Shown: positions 1-7,952 of the stretch, piece by piece
Layout of the letters: each line of letters starts with the position of its first letter
How positions within the stretch are numbered: the stretch's first letter is position 1
DNA from: Pelagibacterium montanilacus
Lineage (GTDB): Bacteria > Pseudomonadota > Alphaproteobacteria > Rhizobiales > Devosiaceae
NCBI RefSeq assembly: GCF_003992665.1
Contig: NZ_RZMX01000018.1
Location: 31,244-95,243 of the forward strand
Length of the DNA: 64,000 bases
Direction: 5' to 3'
Program-made: the position numbers and the translations under genes
The notes under the pieces: generated by a model
What the model saw: only the letters and a program-made list of their open reading frames with translations
Told to the model about the DNA's origin: nothing
Databases searched by the model: none

Positions 1-403
1 AATCCTCGATGGGGATATCGATGGCGTAGTCGTTGAGCGCGATGGCCGAGACGGTCTCGCCCTCGGCCCCGACCCGCGCGAGCAGATCTCGCATGAGAAC
101 CCCCTCGAAAAGATGCACGCCGTCGGTCACCGACGTGGACGTCTCGATGGCTGCAGGGGGCAGGGCTTCCAACATCTCCATGTCAAAGAGCGCGGCGTCA
201 TCGGCGTTGATTGCGGCGATCGTTCCGCGGACCTCGAGGATGACATCGCCAGCTGGCGCAGACAGGGCGTCCGTCGTCTGGGCGGAGAGCGGGAGGACGT
301 GCATCGCGCCGGAGAGCGTGAGCAGTACTGCCGCGGCCAGCCGAGGCGCCGCGTCCGATAAGCTGAATGTATCGTGCGATGATGCCATGTCCGTGTCCCC
401 CAT
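1..403 (-). CDS. Secreted molybdopterin-binding-domain-like protein, 3' end outside window
   Basis: Reading the minus strand from an ATG at 403 gives 134 codons with no stop before the window edge, so the C-terminus is missing. The N-terminus looks like a signal peptide: a hydrophobic stretch (PRLAAAVLLTLSGAMHVLPL) followed by SAQ. The mature start (DVILEVRGTIAAINADDAAL, then FDMEMLEALPPAAIETST, then DGVHLFEGVLMRDLL) resembles small periplasmic proteins with the oxidoreductase molybdopterin-binding fold (SUOX/YedY-like) found in many alphaproteobacteria. An internal ATG at 388 is an alternative start. It probably does not bind cofactor like true YedY, but the missing part prevents a check. 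It is divergent from the membrane-protein operon beginning at 577. Confidence 0.62.
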   Translation of the reverse strand, partial: MGDTDMASSHDTFSLSDAAPRLAAAVLLTLSGAMHVLPLSAQTTDALSAPAGDVILEVRGTIAAINADDAALFDMEMLEALPPAAIETSTSVTDGVHLFEGVLMRDLLARVGAEGETVSAIALNDYAIDIPIED

Positions 404-467
404 GCGTTCACCCCTGCCCATGGGTAGCATGGCTTGCGGCAGGCACAAAAACCATCCCTGACCATCA

Positions 468-511
468 TAGGCCGGCCTAACGGCAGCGGCCCCGTTCAAA
501 CGAACGGGGCC
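468..511. promoter_or_regulatory. Palindrome and strong hairpin between divergent genes
   Basis: The divergent spacer holds a perfect 12-bp palindrome, TAGGCCGGCCTA (468-479). Next comes a perfect 10-bp stem, GGCCCCGTTC / GAACGGGGCC, with loop AAAC (488-511). The palindrome could be an operator. The hairpin looks like a terminator but lies upstream of both divergent genes, so it may instead be a leader structure or insulator. No T-run follows on either side. Confidence 0.4.
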
Positions 512-576
512 CGGTGAGAAGCCAAAGTATACGATCGGCGCGACGACGGGACGTTCAGAACACGATCGGGGGATCT

Positions 577-1551
577 ATGTGGGATTTTAGCGTAGGCAGC
601 GCGATGGGCATGATGATGCGCACGCTGCCATTCATCGTGCTGCGCATGGCGGTCTATTTCGGCATCACGCTGGCCTATATCCTCGTCACCGGCGCGGGCG
701 CCGGGATCGGGTTCGGTGTTGGCGCGCTGGGTGACCCGGGCTTTCAGGCCTCGTCGGCTTTCTGGGGCGGCGCCATCGGGTTCGGCGTCGTCGCAGCGGT
801 GATGTACTGGGCGCGCGAATATATCCTTTATATCGTCAAGGCCGGGCATATCGCGGTGCTGGTCCAGATGATCGACGGCAAGCCGATGCCCGAGGGCCGC
901 TCCCAGATTGAGCATGGCCGCGCGGTCGTCAAGGAGCGCTTCGCGCAGGCGAGCGTGCTCTTTGCGGTCGATCAGCTCATCAAGGGCGTGCTGGCGGCGA
1001 TCACCGGGCTGGTGCGGGGCATCCTCTCGGTCCTGCCCATTCCCGGCGCCAGCCAGTTGACGGGCATCCTGCACGCCTTCCTCCGGATTGCGGTGGGGTT
1101 CATCGACGAGGTGATCCTGGCCTATGCCATCCGCACGGGCTCGACCAACCCCTGGGCGTCGGCGCGCACCTCGCTGGTGCTTTACGGGCAGAACTACAAG
1201 GTGATGCTCAAGAACGCCGCTTGGCTGGCCATCATCGTCTATGGGCTGAGCCTGCTGGTGTTTCTCGTCATGCTCGCCCCGGCGGCGCTGGTCGTCTACC
1301 TGATGCCGGGCGCGTGGGCTGCGGGCGGGTTCGTCTTCGCGCTGCTGTTCGCCTGGAGCGTCAAGGCGGCGCTGCTCGAACCGTTCGCGATCACCTGCCT
1401 GATGCAGGTCTATTTCAAAACCATAGAGGGCCAGGAGCCCGACCCGGAATGGGACGCAAGGCTCGAGCAGATGTCGGGCAAGTTCCGCAAGCTCAAGGAG
1501 CGCGCCATGGGCGGCCGGTCCCGGCCTGCAGCCGGCGCTCAGCCTGCCTGA
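577..1551 (+). CDS. Polytopic membrane protein of unknown function
   Basis: This 324-residue protein starts at ATG 577, five bases after a GGGGG ribosome-binding stretch. An upstream GTG in frame (514) lacks one. Hydrophobic segments lie near residues 15-40, 60-85, 135-165, 210-240 and 250-275, with a charged cytoplasm-like C-terminal tail (WDARLEQMSGKFRKLKERA). I do not recognise a named family. It is the first gene of a tight operon (25 bp to the vWA gene) that ends at the repeat at 4731. A membrane partner for the secreted vWA and SH3-like proteins is a reasonable inference. A membrane gene also leads the second vWA module at 52464. Confidence 0.8.
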   Translation: MWDFSVGSAMGMMMRTLPFIVLRMAVYFGITLAYILVTGAGAGIGFGVGALGDPGFQASSAFWGGAIGFGVVAAVMYWAREYILYIVKAGHIAVLVQMIDGKPMPEGRSQIEHGRAVVKERFAQASVLFAVDQLIKGVLAAITGLVRGILSVLPIPGASQLTGILHAFLRIAVGFIDEVILAYAIRTGSTNPWASARTSLVLYGQNYKVMLKNAAWLAIIVYGLSLLVFLVMLAPAALVVYLMPGAWAAGGFVFALLFAWSVKAALLEPFAITCLMQVYFKTIEGQEPDPEWDARLEQMSGKFRKLKERAMGGRSRPAAGAQPA

Positions 1552-1576
1552 ACACTCTGGCACAGGGGGAGACATA

Positions 1577-3322
1577 ATGCGAATTATAGGTCTGGCAGGG
1601 TTGATTGCTGCGGCACTTTCGGTGCCGGTTTCCGCCTCCGGGGACGTTGTCGTCGTCTATGACGCATCGGGTTCGATGTGGGGGCAGATAGATGGCGTCA
1701 GCAAGATTGAGATTGCCCGCGACGTCATGGCCGGGTTGGTGGATGGCTGGTCCGCGGACACGGACCTGGGCCTGGTTGCCTATGGGCACAGGCGCGAGGC
1801 CGATTGCGGCGACATTGAAACCGTCATCGCACCCGGTCCGGTGGACCGGGCCGGCTTCAAGCAGACGGTGAACCAGATCGTGCCAAATGGCCGTACGCCC
1901 TTGTCCGCTGCAGTCGAGCACGCCGCCGAGCTGCTGGCCTGGCGCGAAAACCCGGCTACCGTAGTGCTGATTTCCGATGGGCTGGAAAACTGCGAGGCCG
2001 ATCCCTGTGCCCTGTCGGCTCAGCTCGCCGAGCAGGGCGTGGGGTTCACCACTCATGTCATCGGGTTCGACCTGACGCGCGAGGAACATGAGCAACTCGC
2101 CTGCATCGCCGACAATACCGGGGGCGTTTTCCTCCCGGCCCAGAATGCGGATGAGCTCGGTGACGCACTATCCCAGGTGCAGAGCGTGATCGACCTCGAG
2201 CCGGCGACCCGGCCTGCTGCGGAGCCGGCTCCTGAACCGGACGCCTTGGGCGGCCCGATCACGTTAACAGCACCGGGGCAAGTGTCGATCGGGGCCGAGT
2301 TCGATGTGGCCTGGTCCGAGACGATCGACACGTCGGACTATGTCAGCATCGTACCGATGGGCTCCGATGAAGGGGAGATGGAGAACTATCTCGTGGTGCG
2401 TGAGGACAGCGAAGGGGTCCTGACAGCGCCATCCGCACCTGGTGTTTACGAGGTGCGCTACGTGCTCAACGAGGGTCGCAAGACACTGGGTAGCGCGACC
2501 GTGGAGGTTACGGATGCCGCAGTGACACTGACGGCGCCCGAGGCGGTTGTGACCGGCGCGGAGTTCGATGTCGCCTGGTCCGATACGCTCAACGTCACGG
2601 ACTATGTGAGCATCGTGCCCATGGGGTCCGATGAAGGAAAACTGGAGAACTATCTCGTGGTGCGCGAGGACAGCCAAGGGCTTCTGACAGCGCCATCGGA
2701 ACCTGGTGTTTACGAGGTGCGCTACGTGCTCAACGAAGGGCGCAAGACGCTGGGTAGCGCCGCAATCGAGGTCACGGCGCCCGAGGTGATTGTCATGGGC
2801 CCGGACGTGGTGCGTGCCGAAGCTCCGGTTGACGTGTCGTGGTCCGCCACGGTCAACGCTTCCGACTATGTCAGCATCGTGCCGATGGGGGCCGACGAGG
2901 GGCAGATCGATGACTATCTGGTCGTTCGGGAAGCCAGCGAAGGCACGCTGACGGCTCCGACGGGCACGGGGCTTTATGAGGTGCGCTACATCCTCAATGA
3001 AGGCCGCCGCACGCTGGCGAGCCTCACTCTCGAAGTCGTTGCTGCTGAAGCCCCGCTCGACGATGGCGCCGGGCTGAACGTACCCGCCAGCGCCGCGCCG
3101 GGAGCGCCAGTCACCATCGAATGGACTGCCGAGGTCGCCGGCGCCCGGATCGCGCTTGCCCGTGCCGATCAGCCCGATTTCAGCTGGGTGGAGGCCCATT
3201 CGACCGACGGTCTGCAGGCGCTGGATATCACCATGCCCGAGGAGGCCGGAACCTACGAAATCCGCTTTCTTGATATCGCCGGGCAGGACGTGCTCGGGCG
3301 CGCAATCGTGGAGGTTCAATGA
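1577..3322 (+). CDS. Secreted von Willebrand A protein with four 88-residue repeats
   Basis: This 581-residue exported protein has a signal peptide (residues 1-21, ending in SAS) and then a vWA domain (about 23-205). The MIDAS motif is intact: DASGSMWG, the Thr in GRTPLS, and the Asp in ISDGLE. Four Ig-like repeats of 88 residues begin at residue 230. Repeats 1-3 share YVSIVPMG, ENYLVVRE and EVRYxLNEGR; the fourth is divergent. The Cys pair in ENCEADPCAL suggests a periplasmic disulfide. The ATG follows GGGGGAGAC. The stop overlaps the next start by 4 bp, so the two genes are probably translationally coupled. A metal-dependent adhesion or scaffold role in the periplasm is inferred. The gene at 53570 is a paralogue. 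Confidence 0.85.
   Translation: MRIIGLAGLIAAALSVPVSASGDVVVVYDASGSMWGQIDGVSKIEIARDVMAGLVDGWSADTDLGLVAYGHRREADCGDIETVIAPGPVDRAGFKQTVNQIVPNGRTPLSAAVEHAAELLAWRENPATVVLISDGLENCEADPCALSAQLAEQGVGFTTHVIGFDLTREEHEQLACIADNTGGVFLPAQNADELGDALSQVQSVIDLEPATRPAAEPAPEPDALGGPITLTAPGQVSIGAEFDVAWSETIDTSDYVSIVPMGSDEGEMENYLVVREDSEGVLTAPSAPGVYEVRYVLNEGRKTLGSATVEVTDAAVTLTAPEAVVTGAEFDVAWSDTLNVTDYVSIVPMGSDEGKLENYLVVREDSQGLLTAPSEPGVYEVRYVLNEGRKTLGSAAIEVTAPEVIVMGPDVVRAEAPVDVSWSATVNASDYVSIVPMGADEGQIDDYLVVREASEGTLTAPTGTGLYEVRYILNEGRRTLASLTLEVVAAEAPLDDGAGLNVPASAAPGAPVTIEWTAEVAGARIALARADQPDFSWVEAHSTDGLQALDITMPEEAGTYEIRFLDIAGQDVLGRAIVEVQ
2264..3319 (+). repeat. Tandem 264-bp coding repeats (3 close + 1 divergent)
   Basis: Inside the vWA gene, units of exactly 264 bp (88 codons) run 2264-2527, 2528-2791 and 2792-3055, with a diverged fourth unit to 3319. 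Units 1 and 2 are nearly identical at DNA level over a stretch such as TTTACGAGGTGCGCTACG (near 2446 and 2710), which suggests recent duplication or gene conversion. The periodicity is in frame and therefore protein-structural. Confidence 0.85.
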
Positions 3323-4113
3323 TGAATGGGATCGTCAAACGGCTTGGCGCCGGAGTCGTCATGGCCGCGCTGGTCTTGCTGCCGATGGCGGCGCAGGCCG
3401 AGATCGATGGGCACGGGCCCGATGCCTGGCAGGTTCATGGTGTGGCGCCCAACGACGTGCTCAACGCACGCATGGGGCCGGGCACCAGCTTTCCGGTGAT
3501 CGAGACGTTCCGGCACGATGAACGCGGCCTCGAGCAGATCACCTGCGTGCCGTTCATCACCATGGAGCACTATTCGGCGATGAGCGAGGCCCAGCTCGAC
3601 AGCCTGCCGGCGCGCTGGTGCCTGATGCGCTCGTCGGACCTGAGAAAAGCGGGCTGGGTGGCGCAGCGCTATCTGGTGGAGGACGGCTATCAGCCGATCG
3701 ATTCCCCCACCACCGGTCCCGGAGCCGTGCCGGGGGATCAGGTGATCGCCCATGCCCAGGACCTCGTGCGGGCGCTTTACGAGGCGGAGTTTCTGGCCAC
3801 CCAGGGCGGACCGCATCCGCTCGATCCGGCCAATGCCGGCAATTATTTCTCCTCCGATGTCGTGGCTGTCCTGCGTTCGGGCCCGCTCGGAGCCGATCCG
3901 CTCTACGGGGCGCAGGACTTCGACGGCTCGGTCGGCGAGCCGATGCCCGATCCTGACCAGCCGATGCTGCGCGGGATGATCACCATCAACGTCGAGATCG
4001 TCAATTTCGGCAGGCCTCACACGGCGGTGTTTCGGCTGCGCGCCGATCCGAGCCGACCGGGCGCGCCTCTTCGCATTTTCCGTATCGAGCACGAGGGCTG
4101 GTCCTTTCCTTAG
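3319..4113 (+). CDS. Secreted SH3-like protein
   Basis: This 264-residue protein has a clear signal peptide (VVMAALVLLPMAAQA). It is followed by a bacterial-SH3-like segment with the typical LNARMGPGTSFPVIETF pattern (residues about 50-70) and a GWVAQRYL closing strand (about 113-120). Cys residues at ITCVPF and RWCLMR may pair. The C-terminal half (about 150-264) is not one I recognise. The ATG overlaps the vWA stop (ATGA). SH3b domains usually bind peptidoglycan or proteins, so a cell-envelope role with the neighbouring vWA protein is likely, but the partner is unknown. Confidence 0.75.
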   Translation: MMNGIVKRLGAGVVMAALVLLPMAAQAEIDGHGPDAWQVHGVAPNDVLNARMGPGTSFPVIETFRHDERGLEQITCVPFITMEHYSAMSEAQLDSLPARWCLMRSSDLRKAGWVAQRYLVEDGYQPIDSPTTGPGAVPGDQVIAHAQDLVRALYEAEFLATQGGPHPLDPANAGNYFSSDVVAVLRSGPLGADPLYGAQDFDGSVGEPMPDPDQPMLRGMITINVEIVNFGRPHTAVFRLRADPSRPGAPLRIFRIEHEGWSFP

Positions 4114-4138
4114 GACACGGCGAACAAGGAGAGAAACG

Positions 4139-4684
4139 ATGAAGCACAGAACAGGGGCATCGATCGCAGGGGCGCTGGGGGTGCTGGTGTGCCTCATGGT
4201 GCCGGCATTGGCCCAGCTCGGCACGGCGGTGGGCACGCTCAGCGTCACGATCGACGGAGAGGCCTATGAAGGCGAGACGCTCGACGTGCCCTCGGAGGGC
4301 ACGTCCACGGCGACGGTCCAGTCCTTCGGACCGGTCACGACGCTGACCATTCAGGCGCACGATCCGCAGTCCGACAGCATCATGCGTAATGTGATGGCGG
4401 TGGAACTTTCCCTGATGGGCAGCGATGCCTCCGCGTCAATCATGGAGGCGTCCGTGTCATGGTGGCCCGGAGGGATGGGCGAGCCATTCTACTATTCGGA
4501 AGGCAGCGGCACCGCGACAGACATCGTGATCGATACGCTAACCCTCGAGGATGGCGCCGAGGCTATTCAGGGCAGCGTCTCGGGGATGCTCTGCCGCCGC
4601 GACAGCTTCTTTGCCGATCCGGACATGGATGATTGCCGGATGGTCGAGGGCACTTTCGACACCCCGTTGCTCAAGGCTGAGTGA
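4139..4684 (+). CDS. Small secreted protein of unknown function
   Basis: This 181-residue protein has a signal peptide (GALGVLVCLMVPALAQ). The mature part is beta-rich and acidic (TLSVTIDGEAYEGETLDV, then TLTIQAHDPQ, then WWPGGMGEPFYYSEG). Two Cys residues (MLCRRD, DDCRMVE) could form a disulfide. RBS-like AAGGAGAG precedes the ATG. It closes the envelope operon that starts at 577 and is followed by a hairpin and the two-hairpin repeat. No family recognised. Confidence 0.7.
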   Translation: MKHRTGASIAGALGVLVCLMVPALAQLGTAVGTLSVTIDGEAYEGETLDVPSEGTSTATVQSFGPVTTLTIQAHDPQSDSIMRNVMAVELSLMGSDASASIMEASVSWWPGGMGEPFYYSEGSGTATDIVIDTLTLEDGAEAIQGSVSGMLCRRDSFFADPDMDDCRMVEGTFDTPLLKAE

Positions 4685-4695
4685 AGGCAGGGGCT

Positions 4696-4717
4696 CCCCG
4701 GGCGTCATGCCCGGTGG
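4696..4717 (+). terminator. GC-rich hairpin after the envelope operon
   Basis: CCCCGGGC GTCAT GCCCGG-T-GGGG forms an 8-bp stem with one bulged T, 12 bases after the stop of the last operon gene. No clear T-run follows, so it is a weak Rho-independent candidate. Confidence 0.45.
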
Positions 4718-4730
4718 GGCGCCGGTGGCT

Positions 4731-4832
4731 AGAGCATATCCTGTTCTGAGTGAATCAGGGCAGGGGCTCCAAGCTTTTGCTGTGTCGCGTTTCCGAACCG
4801 AAAAAGTGTTTCCACTTTTCCTGGAAACGCTC
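4731..4832 (+). repeat. Two-hairpin intergenic repeat, copy A
   Basis: This is the first of three copies of a ~103-bp element. Module 1 is AGCATATCCTGTTCTGA-N-TGAATCAG and a partly degraded return arm. Module 2 has outer arms GCGTTTCC / GGAAACGC and an inner A-rich stem around GTGTTTCCACTTTTCC. Copy A has lost part of the first stem (CAGGGCAGGGGC instead of CAGAACAGGAAC). It lies between convergent genes, so it may act as a bidirectional terminator or processing site. Other copies: 51376-51478 (+) and 57293-57394 (-). Confidence 0.85.
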
Positions 4833-4840
4833 CAGCCAGG

Positions 4841-4879
4841 CCGCGGGGCGCCCGAGCAGTTCGCTCGGGTGCCCCGCGG
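4841..4879 (-). terminator. Long stem-loop terminator of the dehydratase/TRAP operon
   Basis: The arms CCGCGGGGCGCCCGAGC and GCTCGGGTGCCCCGCGG pair over 17 bp (one G-U) around loop AGTTC, 12 bases past the stop of the minus-strand dehydratase gene. It is very stable but has no following T-tract. Confidence 0.6.
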
Positions 4880-4890
4880 CATATGTGGGT

Positions 4891-6042
4891 CTACCAGTTG
4901 GTGAACGAGCCGTCCCTGCGGCGCAGGTGCGGGGGTTCGGAGTACTCGAACGGCGCGGATTTGAGGTAGTCCTCGTTGACCTCGACCCCGAGGCCCGGGC
5001 CCTCGGGTACCTGGTAGTGGCTGCCCTTGAGTTCGGTCTGGACCGGGAATATCTCCCGGTTTTCAAAGCCCAGATCCTCGACCGGGCTCGCGCGGCACTC
5101 GAGCCAGGAGAAATTGGGCACTGCTGCGGCCATGTGAACCGATGCGGCGGTGCAGATGGGACCGAGCGGATTGTGCGGCATCAGGTCGACGTAATGGGCC
5201 TCGCACCAGCCGGCGACCTTCATGGCTTCGGTGAAGCCGCCGACATTGCAGATGTCGATGCGGGCGTGCTGGAGGATGTCGCGTTCGATATAGGGTGCGA
5301 ACTGCCATTTCGAAGAGAATTCCTCGCCGATGGCAAAGGGCACGTCGGTCATGCGGCGCAGTGATTCATAGGCGGTCGGCGCTTCGTCGCGGATCGGCTC
5401 CTCAAGGAAGTCCAGCGTCCCGGACCCCAGCTTCTGGCAAAAGGACGCGGCCTCGGCGACGCTGAGCCGGTGATGGTACTCCACGCCCAGGATTGCCGCG
5501 TGGCCCAGTTCGGCGCGCACGGCACGGACCCAGTCCACCGTCGCAGCGATGGAATCGCGCGGCTCGTAGGTTTCGGTTTCCTCCTGAAAGCCGCCGAGCA
5601 GGCGGATGCAGTGCCAGCCTGAATCGAAAGCGATCCGGGCTTTTTCCACCATTTCGGGGCCGGGATCGGCGGGGACAGTCGCAAAGGCCGGCACGCTCTG
5701 GCGCGCCCGGCCGCCGAGAAGCTGGTAGACCGGCACGCCCAGCGCTTTGCCCTTGATGTCGTAGCACGCGATGTCGATGGCGGAGATGGCCGCCGAGAGC
5801 ACTCGGCCGCCCTCGAAATACTGGCTGCGATAAAGCTCCTGCCAGATTCCCGAGGCGTTCATGGGGTCGCGGCCGATGAGGAATTGCGAGAAGTGCTCGA
5901 TGGCGCCCACGACGGCTTTTTCACGGAATGAGAGGCCGGATTCTCCCCAGCCATAGATACCTTCGTCGGTCTCGATCTTGACGAGAAGCTGGTTCCGAAC
6001 GCCTACCCAGACCGGATAAGCCTTGATTGCCGTGATTTTCAT
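4891..6042 (-). CDS. Enolase-superfamily (mandelate racemase/galactonate dehydratase-like) enzyme
   Basis: This 383-residue cytoplasmic enzyme has the normal family length. The N-terminal capping domain (VKIETDEGIYGWGESG, about 21-36) precedes the barrel. Metal-ligand positions are visible at GVEYHH, DFLEEPI and FAIGEE. The PHNPLGPI segment carries the His used by galactonate-dehydratase-type members, as opposed to the KxK of other subgroups. Such enzymes remove water from sugar acids to give 2-keto-3-deoxy acids. It is last in the operon with the TRAP genes (53 bp away), so the TRAP substrate is probably its substrate, a sugar acid. The exact acid cannot be read from sequence. Confidence 0.8.
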   Translation of the reverse strand: MKITAIKAYPVWVGVRNQLLVKIETDEGIYGWGESGLSFREKAVVGAIEHFSQFLIGRDPMNASGIWQELYRSQYFEGGRVLSAAISAIDIACYDIKGKALGVPVYQLLGGRARQSVPAFATVPADPGPEMVEKARIAFDSGWHCIRLLGGFQEETETYEPRDSIAATVDWVRAVRAELGHAAILGVEYHHRLSVAEAASFCQKLGSGTLDFLEEPIRDEAPTAYESLRRMTDVPFAIGEEFSSKWQFAPYIERDILQHARIDICNVGGFTEAMKVAGWCEAHYVDLMPHNPLGPICTAASVHMAAAVPNFSWLECRASPVEDLGFENREIFPVQTELKGSHYQVPEGPGLGVEVNEDYLKSAPFEYSEPPHLRRRDGSFTNW

Positions 6043-6095
6043 TTGGTGGTTCTTCTGTACTTTTCTTTGAGTAGCGGAGCGGGTTCGAGACCGCG

Positions 6096-7367
6096 TCAGT
6101 TGAGCAGGTCCGGCAGCCAGGTCGAGAGTTCGGGCACCAACACAAGCAGGACGATGGCCGCGAGTTGTGCGATGATGAAGGGCAGGAGCGCCTTAAAGAG
6201 CGGGGCAAGCCCGATATTGCCGATCTTCATGAGCACGAACAGCACCACGCCGAAGGGTGGGGTGATCAGCCCCATGGCGAGCGTGAGCATGATGACCATC
6301 GCGGCCTGGATAGGATCGATCCCGAGCTGCATGATCGTAGGCATGAGCAGCGGCACGAAGATGATCAGCGCCGCCCCGATATCGAGGAACATGCCAAGGA
6401 TCAGCATCAGCACCACGACCCCGATCAGGAACAGGGTGGGATCGCCGCCAAAAAACGGCACCATGGCCGAAACAAAGCCAGAAATTCCGAGGAGGTTCAG
6501 AGCGTAAGACAGGATCGCGGCCGCTGCGACGAGGAAGTAGATCGTCGCGGTGACACGGGTCGAGACAACGACCGCCTGCCAGATATCGGCGATCGAAAGC
6601 GAGCGGAAGATCACCAGCCCAAGGACCAGAGCCACGAACACGGCGATGCCGCCGCCCTCGGTGGCCGTGAAGGCGCCGGTGACCATGCCGCCGACGATGA
6701 CGATGGGCAGGATGGCCACAATGGCGCTTTCCAGCAGTAGCCGTGGCATCTGGCTGCGTTCGACCTTGATGGCCGATTTTGGCAGGCCCCTGGTCATGGC
6801 GGTGATAAAGACCACCGCGATGCAGGCGAGCCCCATGATCAGGCCGGGGATGACGCCGGCGAGGAACAGATCGACGATCGAAAGCCCGGAGACCGCGGCC
6901 ATGATGATGGCGAGGCCGGACGGCGGAATAATCGGGCCGACGATCGAGGAGGATGCGGTGACTGCGGCGGCATATTCCGGCGTGTAGCCTTCCTCTGGCA
7001 TGACCTTGAGAAAAAAGCGTCCCAGCGCCGAGGCGTCGGCGACCGCCGAACCGGACACGCCGGCAAACAGAACCGAAGCGGTGATGTTTGTGTAGGCCGT
7101 ACCGCCGGGGACCCGCCCCACCAGCAGTGAGGTGGCGCGGACGATGCGGTTGGTGATGCCGCTGATGTTCATGAGTTCGGCGGCGAGGATATAGAAGGGA
7201 ACCGCCAGGAAGATGAAGCTATCCACGCCGCCGAAAAAGCGGGTGATGATCACCTGCGGCGGTATGCCGAACTGCCAGATGCCGAAGGTACCGGCGAGCC
7301 CGAGCGCAAAGGCGATGGGAACGCCGAGAACGAGCAGCACGAAGGATATCGACGCAACCCAGGCCAT
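6096..7367 (-). CDS. dctM: TRAP transporter large permease (DctM type)
   Basis: This 423-residue inner-membrane protein has about 12 hydrophobic segments and the usual DctM length. Family features are visible: PFYILAAELMNISGITNRIV, GGTAYTNITASVLFAGVSGSAVADA, IPPSGLAIIMAA and the C-terminal ITPPFGVVLFV. It is the ion-coupled translocation subunit that works with the small permease and the periplasmic binding protein encoded just upstream. A GAGGT ribosome site precedes ATG 7367. The symbol is the generic family name; the substrate is probably the sugar acid used by the adjacent dehydratase. Confidence 0.9.
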   Translation of the reverse strand: MAWVASISFVLLVLGVPIAFALGLAGTFGIWQFGIPPQVIITRFFGGVDSFIFLAVPFYILAAELMNISGITNRIVRATSLLVGRVPGGTAYTNITASVLFAGVSGSAVADASALGRFFLKVMPEEGYTPEYAAAVTASSSIVGPIIPPSGLAIIMAAVSGLSIVDLFLAGVIPGLIMGLACIAVVFITAMTRGLPKSAIKVERSQMPRLLLESAIVAILPIVIVGGMVTGAFTATEGGGIAVFVALVLGLVIFRSLSIADIWQAVVVSTRVTATIYFLVAAAAILSYALNLLGISGFVSAMVPFFGGDPTLFLIGVVVLMLILGMFLDIGAALIIFVPLLMPTIMQLGIDPIQAAMVIMLTLAMGLITPPFGVVLFVLMKIGNIGLAPLFKALLPFIIAQLAAIVLLVLVPELSTWLPDLLN

Positions 7368-7403
7368 CGGATTACCTCACATGAAGGGTTGATTGACTCG
7401 GCG

Positions 7404-7895
7404 CTAGAGGCGCTCGGGTTCGGCATTGGCGTGGGCAAATCCGGAGATCGCGCACAGCAGGATCTGGATCAGCATGAGCGCCGCGCCGACGGGAATGGCG
7501 AGGTAGACCCAGAACATGGAAATGCCGGAGGCCGCTGCCCTCTGGCCCATATTGCTCACCGAGGCCGGCCAGCCGAAATAGATCAGGAGGACGCAGAAGA
7601 GGCCGGCCACGACATAGGTCGCCGTGAGCACCAGATGGCGACGGTGCCTGGCAAACAGCTCGCCCAGGCTTTCGACGGCCATGTGCTCGGCGTAGTAGAT
7701 GGCGGCGGTGCCGCCCAGCATCATCACCCAGATCATGGAATAGCGCATAATCTCCTCGCCCCACGGGATCGACGAGCCAAGGACATAACGACCGAACACC
7801 TGCGAGAAGTTGAGACCGCACACGAACACGAAAATCGCGGCAGCACTCCACTGGCACGCCAGCGCGAGGCCTTTGGAAAGCGTCTTTATGCCCAT
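7404..7895 (-). CDS. dctQ: TRAP transporter small permease (DctQ type)
   Basis: This 163-residue protein has four hydrophobic helices and the DctQ hallmarks: FGRYVLGSSIPWGEEIMRY (about 34-52), then GGTAAIYYAEHMAVE. It bridges the binding protein and DctM in the membrane. GGGAGGA lies ahead of ATG 7895. The gene is separated from dctP by a 57-bp spacer that holds a hairpin, and from dctM by 36 bp. Confidence 0.88.
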   Translation of the reverse strand: MGIKTLSKGLALACQWSAAAIFVFVCGLNFSQVFGRYVLGSSIPWGEEIMRYSMIWVMMLGGTAAIYYAEHMAVESLGELFARHRRHLVLTATYVVAGLFCVLLIYFGWPASVSNMGQRAAASGISMFWVYLAIPVGAALMLIQILLCAISGFAHANAEPERL

Positions 7896-7919
7896 GATGT
7901 CCTCCCTGGCGCAAAGCGA

Positions 7920-7943
7920 CCGCCCCTCGGATAGGAGGGGCGG
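7920..7943 (-). promoter_or_regulatory. Hairpin between dctP and dctQ
   Basis: CCGCCCCTC / GAGGGGCGG is a 9-bp perfect stem with a 6-base loop, 10 bases after the dctP stop. Such hairpins after binding-protein genes usually protect the upstream mRNA or attenuate readthrough, so that binding protein exceeds permease. Similar hairpins follow four other binding-protein genes here. Confidence 0.6.
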
Positions 7944-7952
7944 CCTTGCATG

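Noticed and set aside
496..1575. Long minus-strand ORF opposite the membrane-protein gene
   Set aside because: It is rich in Arg/His/Asp with no domain and mirrors codon usage of the plus-strand gene, which has clear hydrophobic helices and a ribosome site.
2264..3055. Regular repeats considered as a CRISPR array
   Set aside because: The unit is 264 bp, in frame and protein-coding, with no spacer/repeat alternation and no cas genes.
2264..3319. Minus-strand ORF opposite the vWA repeats
   Set aside because: Its apparent internal repeats are only the shadow of the 264-bp coding repeats on the plus strand.
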